The notes below the pieces were generated by a model that saw nothing but the letters and a program-made list of their open reading frames with translations, was not told the DNA's origin and ran no database searches. The position numbers and the translations under genes are program-made. DNA of 64,000 nucleotides, taken from contig SAQG01000002.1 of NCBI GenBank assembly GCA_004020315.1, positions 124,001 through 188,000 on the forward strand. The letters run 5' to 3'. Source of the DNA: Mesorhizobium sp. Lineage in GTDB: Bacteria > Pseudomonadota > Alphaproteobacteria > Rhizobiales > Rhizobiaceae. Positions within the stretch are counted from its first letter, which is position 1, and every line of letters begins with the position of its first letter. Positions 32,495-41,685 of the stretch are shown here, piece after piece.

Positions 32495-33675
32495 TGCCCA
32501 GACCATCATCGCGCATTTCCGGCATCGTGCCTTCCGGCAAGGATGGCTGGGAGGTCCATTTCGCTGCCTGGAAACGCAAGGAGGCCGGCGAGGACATCAT
32601 CATGCTGTCGGTCGGCGACCACGATTTCGACACGCCGGCGCAAACGATCGAAGCCTGCGTGACCGCAGTTCGCGCCAGCAACCACCACTACACCCCGCTT
32701 CCTGGCATTCCGCGCCTGCGCAAGGCAATGGCGGCGGCCTCGACCGCGTGCACTGGCGTTGCGACCAACCCCGACCAGGTCATCGCCACTCCGGGCGGCC
32801 AGGCTGCGCTTTACGCGGCGGTGCAGGCCGTTCTCGACCAGGGCGACCATGCCATCGTGGTCGCGCCCTATTACGCGACCTACCCCAATACGTTCAGTGC
32901 AGCGGGCGCCGATTTCACCGTGGTCGAGACACCCGCCGAGGACGGGTTTCAGCCGCGAGCCGCCGACATTCGCGCGGCCCTTCGGCCGAACACGCGCGCC
33001 ATCCTCATCAACACGCCGAACAATCCGACGGGTGCCGTCTATTCGCGCCAGCGGCTGGAAGAGCTGGCGCAGATCTGCCGGGAACATGACCTCTGGCTGC
33101 TGTCGGATGAGGTCTATTGGACGCTGGGCGGCGGCGAGCATATCTCGCCGCGTTCGCTGCCCGGCATGGCGGAACGCACGCTGGTCATCAATTCCATGTC
33201 GAAGAGCCACGGCATGACCGGCTGGCGCATGGGCTGGCTGACCGGGCCCGAACAGATGATCTCACTGCTGACCAGCCTCAATCTGGTGACGACTTACGGC
33301 CTGCCGGCCTTCATTAGCCTCGCTTGCGCCGAGGCACTCGAAAACGGCTACGGCGTCAAGGAGATCGCCGAACGCTATGCCGCAAGGCGCACCGTCGTCC
33401 TGGATGCCATGCGCGGCATGAACAACGTCACCGTGCGCGGTTCGGAGGGCGGCATGTATGTCATGCTCGACATATCAGCCATCGAGCCGGACGACGAGAA
33501 ATTCGCCTGGGCGTTTCTCGACAAGGAAAAGGTCGGCGTGATGCCCGGCTCGAGCTTCGGCGAGGCGGCCGCCGGCCACATTCGCGTCAGCCTCTGCCAG
33601 CCCGAGGCGATACTTTTGGAAGCAGCCCTTCGGCTGCGTCGCTTCGCTTCCACCTATCGCCGCGAGGCCGCATGA
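32494..33675 (+). CDS. class I/II PLP aminotransferase
   Basis: 393 residues of the aspartate aminotransferase fold. NTPNNPTGAVYSRQ and LLSDEVYWTLGGG give the PLP-binding Asn and Asp, and INSMSKSHGMTGWRMGW contains the Schiff-base Lys and the phosphate-binding Arg. The start is a GTG at 32494 sharing one base with the preceding TAG, with CGGGAG 7 nt upstream. It lies between the homocysteine methyltransferase and the second demethylase. Substrate cannot be assigned; its company suggests an amino acid or methylated amino acid released by demethylation. Confidence 0.87.
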   Translation: MPRPSSRISGIVPSGKDGWEVHFAAWKRKEAGEDIIMLSVGDHDFDTPAQTIEACVTAVRASNHHYTPLPGIPRLRKAMAAASTACTGVATNPDQVIATPGGQAALYAAVQAVLDQGDHAIVVAPYYATYPNTFSAAGADFTVVETPAEDGFQPRAADIRAALRPNTRAILINTPNNPTGAVYSRQRLEELAQICREHDLWLLSDEVYWTLGGGEHISPRSLPGMAERTLVINSMSKSHGMTGWRMGWLTGPEQMISLLTSLNLVTTYGLPAFISLACAEALENGYGVKEIAERYAARRTVVLDAMRGMNNVTVRGSEGGMYVMLDISAIEPDDEKFAWAFLDKEKVGVMPGSSFGEAAAGHIRVSLCQPEAILLEAALRLRRFASTYRREAA

Positions 33676-36131
33676 GCGCCCTGCCCCCGAAAACCATCCC
33701 TACGAAAGCAAGGGCCGTCATCATCGGCGGCGGCGTCTCCGGCTGCTCGGTCGCCTACCATCTGGCCAAGCTCGGCTGGACTGACATCGTGCTGCTCGAA
33801 CGCAAGCAGCTGACATCGGGCACGACATGGCACGCCGCCGGCCTGATCGGCCAGTTGCGCGGCTCGCAGAACATGACCCGGCTGGCGAAATATTCGGCCG
33901 ACCTCTACGTCAAGCTGGAAGCGGAGACCGATGTCGGCACCGGCATGCGCCAGGTCGGCTCGATCACCGTGGCGCTGACCGAGGAGCGCAAGCACGAGAT
34001 TTATAGGCAGGCGTCTCTCGCCCGCGCGTTCGATGTCGACGTGCGTGAGATTTCGCCTGATGAAGTCAAGGACATGTACCCGCATCTCAACATTTCCGAT
34101 GTGGTTGGCGCCGTGCATCTGCCACTCGACGGCCAATGCGACCCGGCCAACATCGCCATGGCGCTGGCCAAGGGTGCGCGCCAGCGTGGTGCGACGATCG
34201 TCGAGAACGTGAAGGTCACCAAGGTCCATACCCGGGATGGCCGCGTCACCGGCGTGTCCTGGACGCAAGGCGACGAGCAAGGCATGATCGAAGCCGATGT
34301 CGTCGTCAATTGCGCCGGCATGTGGGCGCGCGAGCTCGGTCGCCAGAACGGCGTCACCATCCCGCTGCATGCCTGCGAGCATTTCTATCTCGTCACCGAG
34401 CCGATCCCCGGCCTGACCCGCCTCCCGGTGCTGCGCGTGCCGGACGAATGCGCCTACTACAAGGAAGACGCCGGCAAGATGATGCTCGGCGCCTTCGAGC
34501 CGGTGGCCAAGCCCTGGGGCATGGACGGCATCCGTGAGGATTTCTGCTTCGACCAGTTGCCGGAGGATTTCGAGCATTTCGAGCCGATCCTCGAAATGGG
34601 CGTCAACCGCATGCCGATGCTGGCCAGCGCCGGCATCCACACCTTCTTCAATGGTCCCGAGAGTTTTACGCCTGACGACCGCTACTATCTCGGCGAGGCG
34701 CCGGAGCTTTCCGGCTACTGGATGGCGACCGGCTACAATTCGATCGGCATCGTTTCCTCCGGCGGCGCCGGCATGGCGCTGGCGCAATGGATCAACGACG
34801 GTGAAGCGCCCTTCGATCTCTGGGAAGTCGATATCCGCCGCGCTCAGCCTTTCCAGAAGAACCGCCGTTACCTGAAAGAGCGCGTCTCCGAAACGCTCGG
34901 CCTGCTCTATGCCGATCATTTCCCCTACCGCCAGATGGCGACCTCGCGGAACATCAGGCGCTCCCCTCTGTACGAGCATCTGAAGGCGCGCGGCGCGGTG
35001 TTCGGCGAGGTCGCCGGCTGGGAGCGCGCCAACTGGTTCGCTAGGCCCGGCCAGGAGCGCGAATATCGCTATTCATGGAAGCGGCAGAACTGGTTCGACA
35101 ACCAGCGCGAGGAACATCTGGCCGTCCGAAACGGCGTCGGCCTGTTCGACATGACCTCGTTCGGCAAGATCCGCGTCGAAGGGCGCGATGCCTGTGCCTT
35201 CCTGCAAAAGCTTTGCGCCAACGATATGGATGTGGCCCCGGGCAAGATCGTCTACACCCAGATGCTCAACCAGCGCGGCGGTATCGAGAGCGATCTCACC
35301 GTCTCGCGGCTGTCTGAAACGGCGTTCTTCCTCGTCGTGCCCGGCGCCACGCTGCAGCGCGATCTCGCGTGGCTAAGAAGACACCTAGCCGATGAATTCG
35401 TCGTCATCACCGATGTCACCGCTGCCGAAGCCGTGCTCTGCCTGATGGGTCCGGATTCGAGGACGCTGATTCAAAAGCTGAGTCCGAACGATTTTTCCAA
35501 CGAAACCAATCCATTCGGGACGTTTCAGGAGATAGAAATCGGCATGGGGCTGGCCCGCGCCCATCGTGTCACCTATGTCGGCGAACTCGGCTGGGAGCTT
35601 TATGTCTCGACCGATCAGGCAGCACACGTCTTCGAGGCGATCGAGGAGGCCGGCGTCGATGTCGGCCTGAAGCTTTGCGGTCTGCACACGCTGGATTCCT
35701 GCCGCATCGAAAAGGCCTTTCGGCACTTCGGCCACGACATTACCGACGAGGACAATGTGCTGGAGGCCGGTCTTGGCTTCGCGGTGAAGACCGCCAAGGG
35801 CGATTTTCTCGGCCGCGATGCCGTGCTGAGGAAGAAGGAGGCCGGTTTGAACCGGCGGCTGGTGCAGTTCCGCCTGAACGACCCGGAGCCATTGCTCTTC
35901 CACAATGAGGCGATCCTGCGCGACGGCAAGATCGTCGGCCCGATCACCTCGGGCAATTACGGCCATCATCTCGGCGGTGCTATCGGCCTCGGCTACGTGC
36001 CGTGCCAGGGAGAGAGCGAGGCGGATGTGCTGTCGTCGTCGTACCAGATCGAGATCGCAGGCGAACGCTTCGCCGCCGAGGCGTCGCTGAAGCCGATGTA
36101 TGATCCGAGGGCGGAACGAGTGCGGATGTAG
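33672..36131 (+). CDS. sarcosine/dimethylglycine dehydrogenase-like FAD/GcvT oxidoreductase
   Basis: 819 residues: RAVIIGGGVSGCSVAYHLAK near residue 14, SGTTWHAAGLIGQLRGSQN with the FAD-linking His, then RVPDECAYYKEDAGKMMLGAFE, typical of the sarcosine dehydrogenase branch. The C-terminal GcvT domain has VTYVGELGWELYVSTDQ and LHTLDSCRIEKAFRHFGHD. It is coupled to the aminotransferase by an ATGA overlap. Together with the protein at 29145 it would allow two sequential N-demethylations. It converges with the quinone reductase genes, the two stops lying 1 nt apart. Confidence 0.87.
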   Translation: MSALPPKTIPTKARAVIIGGGVSGCSVAYHLAKLGWTDIVLLERKQLTSGTTWHAAGLIGQLRGSQNMTRLAKYSADLYVKLEAETDVGTGMRQVGSITVALTEERKHEIYRQASLARAFDVDVREISPDEVKDMYPHLNISDVVGAVHLPLDGQCDPANIAMALAKGARQRGATIVENVKVTKVHTRDGRVTGVSWTQGDEQGMIEADVVVNCAGMWARELGRQNGVTIPLHACEHFYLVTEPIPGLTRLPVLRVPDECAYYKEDAGKMMLGAFEPVAKPWGMDGIREDFCFDQLPEDFEHFEPILEMGVNRMPMLASAGIHTFFNGPESFTPDDRYYLGEAPELSGYWMATGYNSIGIVSSGGAGMALAQWINDGEAPFDLWEVDIRRAQPFQKNRRYLKERVSETLGLLYADHFPYRQMATSRNIRRSPLYEHLKARGAVFGEVAGWERANWFARPGQEREYRYSWKRQNWFDNQREEHLAVRNGVGLFDMTSFGKIRVEGRDACAFLQKLCANDMDVAPGKIVYTQMLNQRGGIESDLTVSRLSETAFFLVVPGATLQRDLAWLRRHLADEFVVITDVTAAEAVLCLMGPDSRTLIQKLSPNDFSNETNPFGTFQEIEIGMGLARAHRVTYVGELGWELYVSTDQAAHVFEAIEEAGVDVGLKLCGLHTLDSCRIEKAFRHFGHDITDEDNVLEAGLGFAVKTAKGDFLGRDAVLRKKEAGLNRRLVQFRLNDPEPLLFHNEAILRDGKIVGPITSGNYGHHLGGAIGLGYVPCQGESEADVLSSSYQIEIAGERFAAEASLKPMYDPRAERVRM

Positions 36132-36132
36132 C

Positions 36133-36720
36133 TCAGAAGCGCTCCAGCTTCGTTCGCACTTTCTCCAGAAACGCCGCCCTCGTCTTCGGTGTCGATGAGT
36201 CCATCAGGTAGTGCGCCAGAAAGAATGTCCTGCAGCGGGTGGCGCAGAGTGCCCGCATGCCGCGCAGGATCGTCTTGCGTCCCGGCTGGCCGACGACGAC
36301 GCTCCACCAGGTCGGTGCGCCGCAGGTCGTGATCACCCCGATCTTCGTCACATGCCTCATCAGCGACTGGATCCGCCCCTTGCCCATCGGCAGTCGGAAG
36401 GCGACGTCGGTTGCCCAGACCCGGTCTAGCCAGCCCTTCAGCATTGCCGGCAGCCCGTACCACCATGTCGGATAGATAAATAGGATTGCCTGGGCCCAGT
36501 TGAGGTGGTCGATATGCCGTTTGAGCGCTGGGTCCTGCGGCGCGTGCTCATTGTAGGAGCGCCGCTCGCCGCAGCCCATGACCGGATCGAAATTCTCCGC
36601 ATAGAGGTCGAGCAGCCGCACCTCCCAGCCCCTCGCCTTCAGCACCTCGATGGCCCTATCCCGGATCGCGGCGCAAAAGCTTTCCGGCACAGGATGGCAG
36701 TAAACCACCAGGACCCGCAT
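36133..36720 (-). CDS. NAD(P)H:quinone reductase, flavodoxin-fold (MdaB/NQO-like)
   Basis: 195 residues of the flavodoxin-like family (NQO/KefF/MdaB). VLVVYCHPVPESF at the N-terminus binds FMN/FAD phosphate, and LFIYPTWWYGLPAMLKGWLDRV is the family signature. Its ATG overlaps the stop of the tandem paralogue (TGATG). Last gene of the seven-gene minus-strand operon. It may regenerate or supply electrons for the GlcD-like flavoenzyme encoded upstream; that is inference. Confidence 0.83.
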   Translation of the reverse strand: MRVLVVYCHPVPESFCAAIRDRAIEVLKARGWEVRLLDLYAENFDPVMGCGERRSYNEHAPQDPALKRHIDHLNWAQAILFIYPTWWYGLPAMLKGWLDRVWATDVAFRLPMGKGRIQSLMRHVTKIGVITTCGAPTWWSVVVGQPGRKTILRGMRALCATRCRTFFLAHYLMDSSTPKTRAAFLEKVRTKLERF

Positions 36721-37301
36721 CAGAATGCATCCATGCTGGCGGCGACTTTCGCCGTGAATCTCTTCCGCGTTTCATCGGTCGACAGGTTCATCGAATAGAG
36801 CGCGAGATAGGACACGGAGGCCCCTGGCTTGACCGTGGCGCGCAGCACACGCTTGACCAGCTTGCGCGGCGGGTCGCCCATCAGCATGGCGTGGAACCGG
36901 CTGCCGCCATAGGTGGTGACCGCCGCCAGCTTGCGGATGTTGTGCAGCGACGGCTGCACCTTGCCATTGACCAGTTTGAACGAGACGCCGGGCAGGAAGA
37001 CGCGGTCGAAAAAGCCTTTCAATATGGCCGGATAGCCGAAGTTCCATACCGGAAACGACAGCACCAGCGCCTCTGCCCGCAGCATGCGCTCGACATAGGG
37101 TGCTGCCGGATCACCGGCGCCGCGCTCGTCGTGATAACCGAGCCGCTCGGCCCGCGTCAGTCGCGGATCGAAATTCTCGGCATAGAGATCGCAGTCGTCG
37201 ACCGCGTGACCGGCGGCCGTTAGCCGTTCGACGATCACCTTGTGCAAACCGGCATTGAAGCTGGTCTCGACCGGATGGGCATAGAGAACGAGGATGTTCA
37301 T
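36720..37301 (-). CDS. NAD(P)H:quinone reductase, flavodoxin-fold, tandem paralogue
   Basis: 193 residues, same fold and order of motifs as the neighbour (ILVLYAHPVETSFNAGL, VLSFPVWNFGYPAILKGFFDRV), with YAENFDPRLT versus YAENFDPVMG at the same position. The ATG at 37301 shares a base with the stop of the upstream FAD oxidase gene (TGATG). The pair arose by duplication. WWYGLP is replaced by WNFGYP, so active-site details have changed and the two may act on different quinones or as a heterodimer. Confidence 0.83.
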   Translation of the reverse strand: MNILVLYAHPVETSFNAGLHKVIVERLTAAGHAVDDCDLYAENFDPRLTRAERLGYHDERGAGDPAAPYVERMLRAEALVLSFPVWNFGYPAILKGFFDRVFLPGVSFKLVNGKVQPSLHNIRKLAAVTTYGGSRFHAMLMGDPPRKLVKRVLRATVKPGASVSYLALYSMNLSTDETRKRFTAKVAASMDAF

Positions 37302-38701
37302 CACCCCGCCTTCTGCAACCCCTTGAACAGGAACGACTTGCCTGAGCGATAGTCATAGTCCGGGTTTTCCCAGGCGATCATCTTGCCGGGATTGAGCAGC
37401 CCTTGCGGATCGGTCTCGCGCTTGAAGGCGAGCTGCACCTCGTCCGTCTGCTTCATGCCGCCCTCTTCCAGCGTGTAGCGGTGCGGGTTGAAGACCGAGC
37501 AGCCATTGTCCTCGTGGATGCGGATGATCTCGTCGAGCCGCTCGGCCGTCGTGAAGCGGACCAGCGGCAGTCCGGCCACGCCGATCGCGCCGTCGAAGCG
37601 AATGAACTCGATATGAACCGGCACCTCGTCGCCGAAACGATCGATCATCGCCTTGACGTAAGCGAGGTGATCCGGCGAGGGATAGCGGGTCTGCAGATAG
37701 GTAATCGTCGGGTCGACCCTGATGGCTCGTAGCGTCGTGTGATTCCAGGTCAGCTCATAGGCCGGCGGCAAGCCCTTGAGATCGGCCTCTTTGTCGGCGC
37801 GGAAGACGATCTCGCCCTTGCTGCGCGCCGTGAGGGCGACAAAGGCGTCCATCGCATGCGGCGCGATCATGCAGACGACAATGCTTTGCTCGCGCCTGAA
37901 AAACCGCTGGTGCCGCTTGAAATAATCGTAAGGAATCGGCGCGGCGATCGGCGTGATCAGTTTCGCCAGAATGCCGTCCTGGATGGCGAGGTCATTGCCG
38001 AAGCCAGCCGCATCCATGAAATCGTCGAAGCCGACGATGACGTCGATCCAGTCGTAAGATGCGGTCAGCGGCATCTCGACCTCGGTGATGATGCCGTTGG
38101 TGCCGTAGGCGTGCATCACCTTCAGCACCTCCTCGCCGCTAAGGTCCATAGTGCGAGGCTCCGCCTCCATCGTCACGGTCCTGAGCCGGATGACATTGCC
38201 GAGGTCGCGCAGCCCACCCCAGCGGATCGAGCCGACGCCGCCGGATCCGCCGGCGACGAAACCGCCGATCGACGCGGTGTTATAGGTCGATGGCGACATC
38301 CGCAGCTCCTGGCCGGAATGCGCGCGCGTCGCCCTGTCGATGTCGGCGAGTACGGCGCCTGGTCCGGTCACGACGCGGCCGGGCGCGATCGACTTGACCG
38401 CATTCATCTCGGCAAGGTTGAGCACGACGCCGCCGGACAGCGGCATCGCCTGCCCGTAATTGCCGGTGCCGCTGCCGCGCGGCGTCACCGGAATGCCATG
38501 CCGGTGGCAGGCGGCAAGCACGCGGATCACCTCGTCTTCCGTCTTCGGCGTCACGATCAGGTCGCCGGTCACATGGTCGAGCTGTTGCTTCAGCACCGGG
38601 CTGTACCAGTAGAAATCGCGGCTCTTCTGCTGGACGATCGCCGGATGGTCGTCGATCTTCAGACCGTCGAGTTCGCGCTTCAGTGCCGAAACGTCCATCA
38701 T
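37301..38701 (-). CDS. FAD-binding oxidoreductase, GlcD/D-lactate dehydrogenase type
   Basis: 466 residues: a PCMH-type FAD domain (VTPRGSGTGNYGQAMPLSGG near residue 75, MSPSTYNTASIGGFVAGGSGGVGSI cut as MSPSTYNTASIGGF near 140) and a C-terminal cap ending NPGKMIAWENPDYDYRSGK. The family oxidises 2-hydroxy acids. The ATG overlaps the amidohydrolase stop by 4 nt. In this operon it could oxidise an alpha-hydroxy acid or a hydroxylated ring product of the imported compound. A two-Cys iron-sulfur subunit as in GlcF is absent. Confidence 0.85.
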   Translation of the reverse strand: MMDVSALKRELDGLKIDDHPAIVQQKSRDFYWYSPVLKQQLDHVTGDLIVTPKTEDEVIRVLAACHRHGIPVTPRGSGTGNYGQAMPLSGGVVLNLAEMNAVKSIAPGRVVTGPGAVLADIDRATRAHSGQELRMSPSTYNTASIGGFVAGGSGGVGSIRWGGLRDLGNVIRLRTVTMEAEPRTMDLSGEEVLKVMHAYGTNGIITEVEMPLTASYDWIDVIVGFDDFMDAAGFGNDLAIQDGILAKLITPIAAPIPYDYFKRHQRFFRREQSIVVCMIAPHAMDAFVALTARSKGEIVFRADKEADLKGLPPAYELTWNHTTLRAIRVDPTITYLQTRYPSPDHLAYVKAMIDRFGDEVPVHIEFIRFDGAIGVAGLPLVRFTTAERLDEIIRIHEDNGCSVFNPHRYTLEEGGMKQTDEVQLAFKRETDPQGLLNPGKMIAWENPDYDYRSGKSFLFKGLQKAG

Positions 38702-40011
38702 CGCACCATCAGATCGTCGAGTTCGGCATAGTCGGGCAATTGGCGCTCGATGGCGCGGCCATCGCGCACGACGATGCGATCCGATTCGGGCCGCGACAGC
38801 AATTCTGTCCAGTTCCGCCCCCTAAAGACAACGAAATCGGCGGCGCAGCCGGCCGCAAGCGTGCCAAAACCGTCGAGCCGCATCACCTTGGCCGGCGTCG
38901 AAGTCACTGCTTGCGGCCAGTCGCCGACCGGGTGATCGAAATGCAGGATGCGCGTCGCCATGCGGTAGACCTCCAGCATGTCGAGATCGCCATAGGCGTA
39001 GAACGGGTCTCGGGTGTTGTCGGAAGCGACGGCGACGGGAATGCCGCGCGCCTTCATCTCGTGCAGCAGCGTCACGCCGCGCCAGCGCGGCGTGGTCTTG
39101 TCGCCGCGCCGGTCCTGCAGATAGAGATTGCACATCGGCAGCGACACCACGGCGAGCCCAGCCTTGGCCACCTTGTCCAAGGTGTCGAGCACATCGAGAT
39201 CGGGCTGGCGTGCCAGCGAGCAGCAGTGGCCGACAAGGATGTTCCCCTCAAACCCGTTCCACAGCGCCGCCTCGGCGATCTTCTTCAGCGAGATCGCCGA
39301 AACGTCGTCGGTCTCGTCGGCATGGAAATCGAGGTCGAGGCCATGCTTGATCGCCTGCGCGAACACCTGGTCGAGAAGCTCTTCCAGGTCCGGCAGCATA
39401 TAGGTGACGACGCCGAGCACGCCCTTGGCCGCGGCGACGCGTTTGGCCAGTCTTTCGAACCATTTCTTGTCGCGCACGCCCTCGATGCCGAGCAGGCAGG
39501 CCGCCTGCAGTTCGATACGGCCACGCCATTTCTCCCGTATCGTCTCGAACACCGGCCAAGAGATCTCTTCCTGCGGCGCGACACTGTCGAGATGGGTACG
39601 CATAGCCCTGGTACCATGCGCATAGGCGCAGCGCAGCGAAAAATCCATGCGGCGAGCGACGTCCTCGGCGCTCCAGCGGGCAGCGCGGTCGGCGCCGGTC
39701 GCGTTCAACGCCCCCATGAAGGTGCCGTCCGGATTGGGTTTTCGAGGCCAGATATGGCCCTTGTCGATATGCGTGTGGCAGTCGACGAAGCACGGCATGA
39801 CGATGCGGCCGCCAAGGTCGATAGCGCCTGCGGGCGAATTGGACTGGCCGCGCGCGGTAACGCTGGAAATCCTGCCGTCGGCGACGGCGATATCGGCCAA
39901 GGCAAATCCGTCGCTGTCATAGGCAGCGAAGAGTCCCGGCGTCAGGGACGCATGAAGCCGGGCGTTGGAAAGTACGAATTGGCCGGATTCGGGGATCATT
40001 TCTGAGGTCAT
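38698..40011 (-). CDS. amidohydrolase, cytosine/creatinine deaminase-like
   Basis: 437-residue metal-dependent hydrolase with DCHTHIDKGH (metal HxH) near residue 77, DFHADETDD, LVGHCCSLA and ASDNTRDPFYAYGD, in the order found in cytosine deaminase CodA, which also deaminates creatinine. ATG 40011 overlaps the permease stop by 4 nt. It is encoded with an NMT1-like ABC importer, so it likely acts on the imported ring compound in the cytosol. Cytosine, creatinine and related imino-heterocycles are all possible substrates. Confidence 0.85.
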   Translation of the reverse strand: MTSEMIPESGQFVLSNARLHASLTPGLFAAYDSDGFALADIAVADGRISSVTARGQSNSPAGAIDLGGRIVMPCFVDCHTHIDKGHIWPRKPNPDGTFMGALNATGADRAARWSAEDVARRMDFSLRCAYAHGTRAMRTHLDSVAPQEEISWPVFETIREKWRGRIELQAACLLGIEGVRDKKWFERLAKRVAAAKGVLGVVTYMLPDLEELLDQVFAQAIKHGLDLDFHADETDDVSAISLKKIAEAALWNGFEGNILVGHCCSLARQPDLDVLDTLDKVAKAGLAVVSLPMCNLYLQDRRGDKTTPRWRGVTLLHEMKARGIPVAVASDNTRDPFYAYGDLDMLEVYRMATRILHFDHPVGDWPQAVTSTPAKVMRLDGFGTLAAGCAADFVVFRGRNWTELLSRPESDRIVVRDGRAIERQLPDYAELDDLMVR

Positions 40012-40859
40012 CGCTCCTGCTTCAGCGCGCTCTCGTGCCAGCGCCGCAGGATCAGATGCGAGATCAGCGACAGCACCAGGAAGATCAGGATGCCGGTGAA
40101 CGAGATCAGGATCAGCGCCGCGAACAGCCGCGGTGCGTTGAGCCGGTAGCCGGCCTCGATGATGCGCGAGGCCAGCCCCGATGACTGTCCCTGGGCCCCG
40201 GCGACGAACTCCGCCACCACCGCGCCGATCAGCGACAGGCCGCCGGCAATCTTCAGCCCGCCGAGAAAATACGGCATCGCCGCCGGCAGGCGCAGATAGC
40301 GCAATTGCTGCCAGGGGGTCGCGCCGTTGAGCTTGAACATGTCGCGCAGATTGCGGTCGACGGAATTGAGGCCGAGCGTCGTGTTGGACAGGATCGGGAA
40401 AAAGGCGACGATCCAGGCACACAGCAGAAGCTTCGTCGTCTGGTTGTCGACATAGATGTTGATCAGCGGGAAGATCGCGACGATCGGCGTCACCTGCAGC
40501 ACGATCGCAAACGGGAAGAACGACATCTCCACCCATTTCGATTGCGCGAACAGCACTGCCAGCCCGACACCGCCGATGACGGCCAGAAGCAGGCTGAGGA
40601 AGGTAATCCTGAGCGTCACCAGCAGCGACGAGAACAGCAGCCCGGCATCGTCGAAGAGCGTTTGCAACACCACACCGGGGCGCGGCAGGATATATTTCGG
40701 GATGTCGTTCCAGACGCAGACGCGATCCCACAGCCAGATGGCCAGGATCATGATCGCCAGCGGCAGCAGCCATCGGCCGATCCGCTCGAGCCGTTCCTGG
40801 CGCACGCGACGCGCCTCCTCGGGGTCGAGCGTCAGCGCGTGTTCTTCAATGGCCGTCAT
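40008..40859 (-). CDS. ABC transporter permease (SsuC/ThiX-like)
   Basis: 283 residues, six predicted spans from residue 30, with the EAA-type cytoplasmic loop near residue 170 (ATPWQQLRYLRLPAAMP). It belongs to the binding-protein-dependent permeases of taurine/nitrate/pyrimidine importers. Overlaps the ATPase gene by 14 nt upstream and the amidohydrolase by 4 nt downstream. Cytoplasmic membrane. Substrate defined by the partner binding protein. Confidence 0.9.
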   Translation of the reverse strand: MTAIEEHALTLDPEEARRVRQERLERIGRWLLPLAIMILAIWLWDRVCVWNDIPKYILPRPGVVLQTLFDDAGLLFSSLLVTLRITFLSLLLAVIGGVGLAVLFAQSKWVEMSFFPFAIVLQVTPIVAIFPLINIYVDNQTTKLLLCAWIVAFFPILSNTTLGLNSVDRNLRDMFKLNGATPWQQLRYLRLPAAMPYFLGGLKIAGGLSLIGAVVAEFVAGAQGQSSGLASRIIEAGYRLNAPRLFAALILISFTGILIFLVLSLISHLILRRWHESALKQER

Positions 40860-41676
40860 GATGCGGTCCGGCGGTTGAGTTGATGGCGCCGATCAGCACG
40901 TCGGACGCCTGGCGGCAGAGCGCGGCATAGTCGGGCGAGGTGCGGAAGGCTTCGTTCCGCGGATAGGGCGCATCGATGGCGAGTTCCCTGAACACCCGGC
41001 CCGGTCGCGCCGCCATGACGACGACGCGGTTGGAGAGGAAGACGCTTTCGAAGACGCTATGGGTGACGAAGACGACGGTAAAACGCTCGTCCTGCCACAG
41101 TTCCAGAAGATCGTTGTTGAGCTTGAAGCGGGTGATCTCGTCCAGTGCCGCAAATGGCTCGTCCATCAAAAGCACGCGCGGCTTGGTCACCATGGCGCGG
41201 GCGATCGAGACGCGCATCTTCATGCCGCCGGACAGTTCGCGTGGCACGGCATTCTCGAAGCCGGTCAGGTGAACCCGCGCCAGCATCTCCATCACTGCCG
41301 GCGCAGCCTTGGTCCGCGACACGCCCTTCAACCGGAGCGGCAGCCAGACATTGTCGAAGACATCAGCCCAGGGCAGCAGCGTCGGTTCCTGAAACACGAA
41401 GCCGATGTCAGGGCGATCGGCAGAGCTGCTGCCGCGCCAGTCGAGTAGGCCGGAGGTCGGCGTCGCAAGACCCGCAATGAGGCGCAAGGCCGTCGACTTG
41501 CCGCAGCCGGACGGGCCAAGAAGGCTGAGGAAATCGCCTTCCCGGATCGTCAGGTCGACGTCGCTGAGCGCTGTCACGCCGTTGGAAAAGACCTTGCCGA
41601 CGCCGCGCAGCGCCAGCAGCACCGGACCTTTGCCCGATGCGCTTGTCGGCGCTTGCGCCACTTTCTCCTGCATCAT
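40846..41676 (-). CDS. ABC transporter ATP-binding protein
   Basis: 276 residues with Walker A LGPSGCGKST, the Q-loop VFQEPTLLPW, signature LSGGMKMRVSIARA and Walker B VLLMDEPFAALDE, all in order. It starts 9 nt after the binding-protein stop and overlaps the permease gene by 14 nt. It is the NrtD/SsuB type usually found with NMT1-like binding proteins. Confidence 0.92.
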   Translation of the reverse strand: MMQEKVAQAPTSASGKGPVLLALRGVGKVFSNGVTALSDVDLTIREGDFLSLLGPSGCGKSTALRLIAGLATPTSGLLDWRGSSSADRPDIGFVFQEPTLLPWADVFDNVWLPLRLKGVSRTKAAPAVMEMLARVHLTGFENAVPRELSGGMKMRVSIARAMVTKPRVLLMDEPFAALDEITRFKLNNDLLELWQDERFTVVFVTHSVFESVFLSNRVVVMAARPGRVFRELAIDAPYPRNEAFRTSPDYAALCRQASDVLIGAINSTAGPHHDGH

Positions 41677-41685
41677 GCCTGGGCG

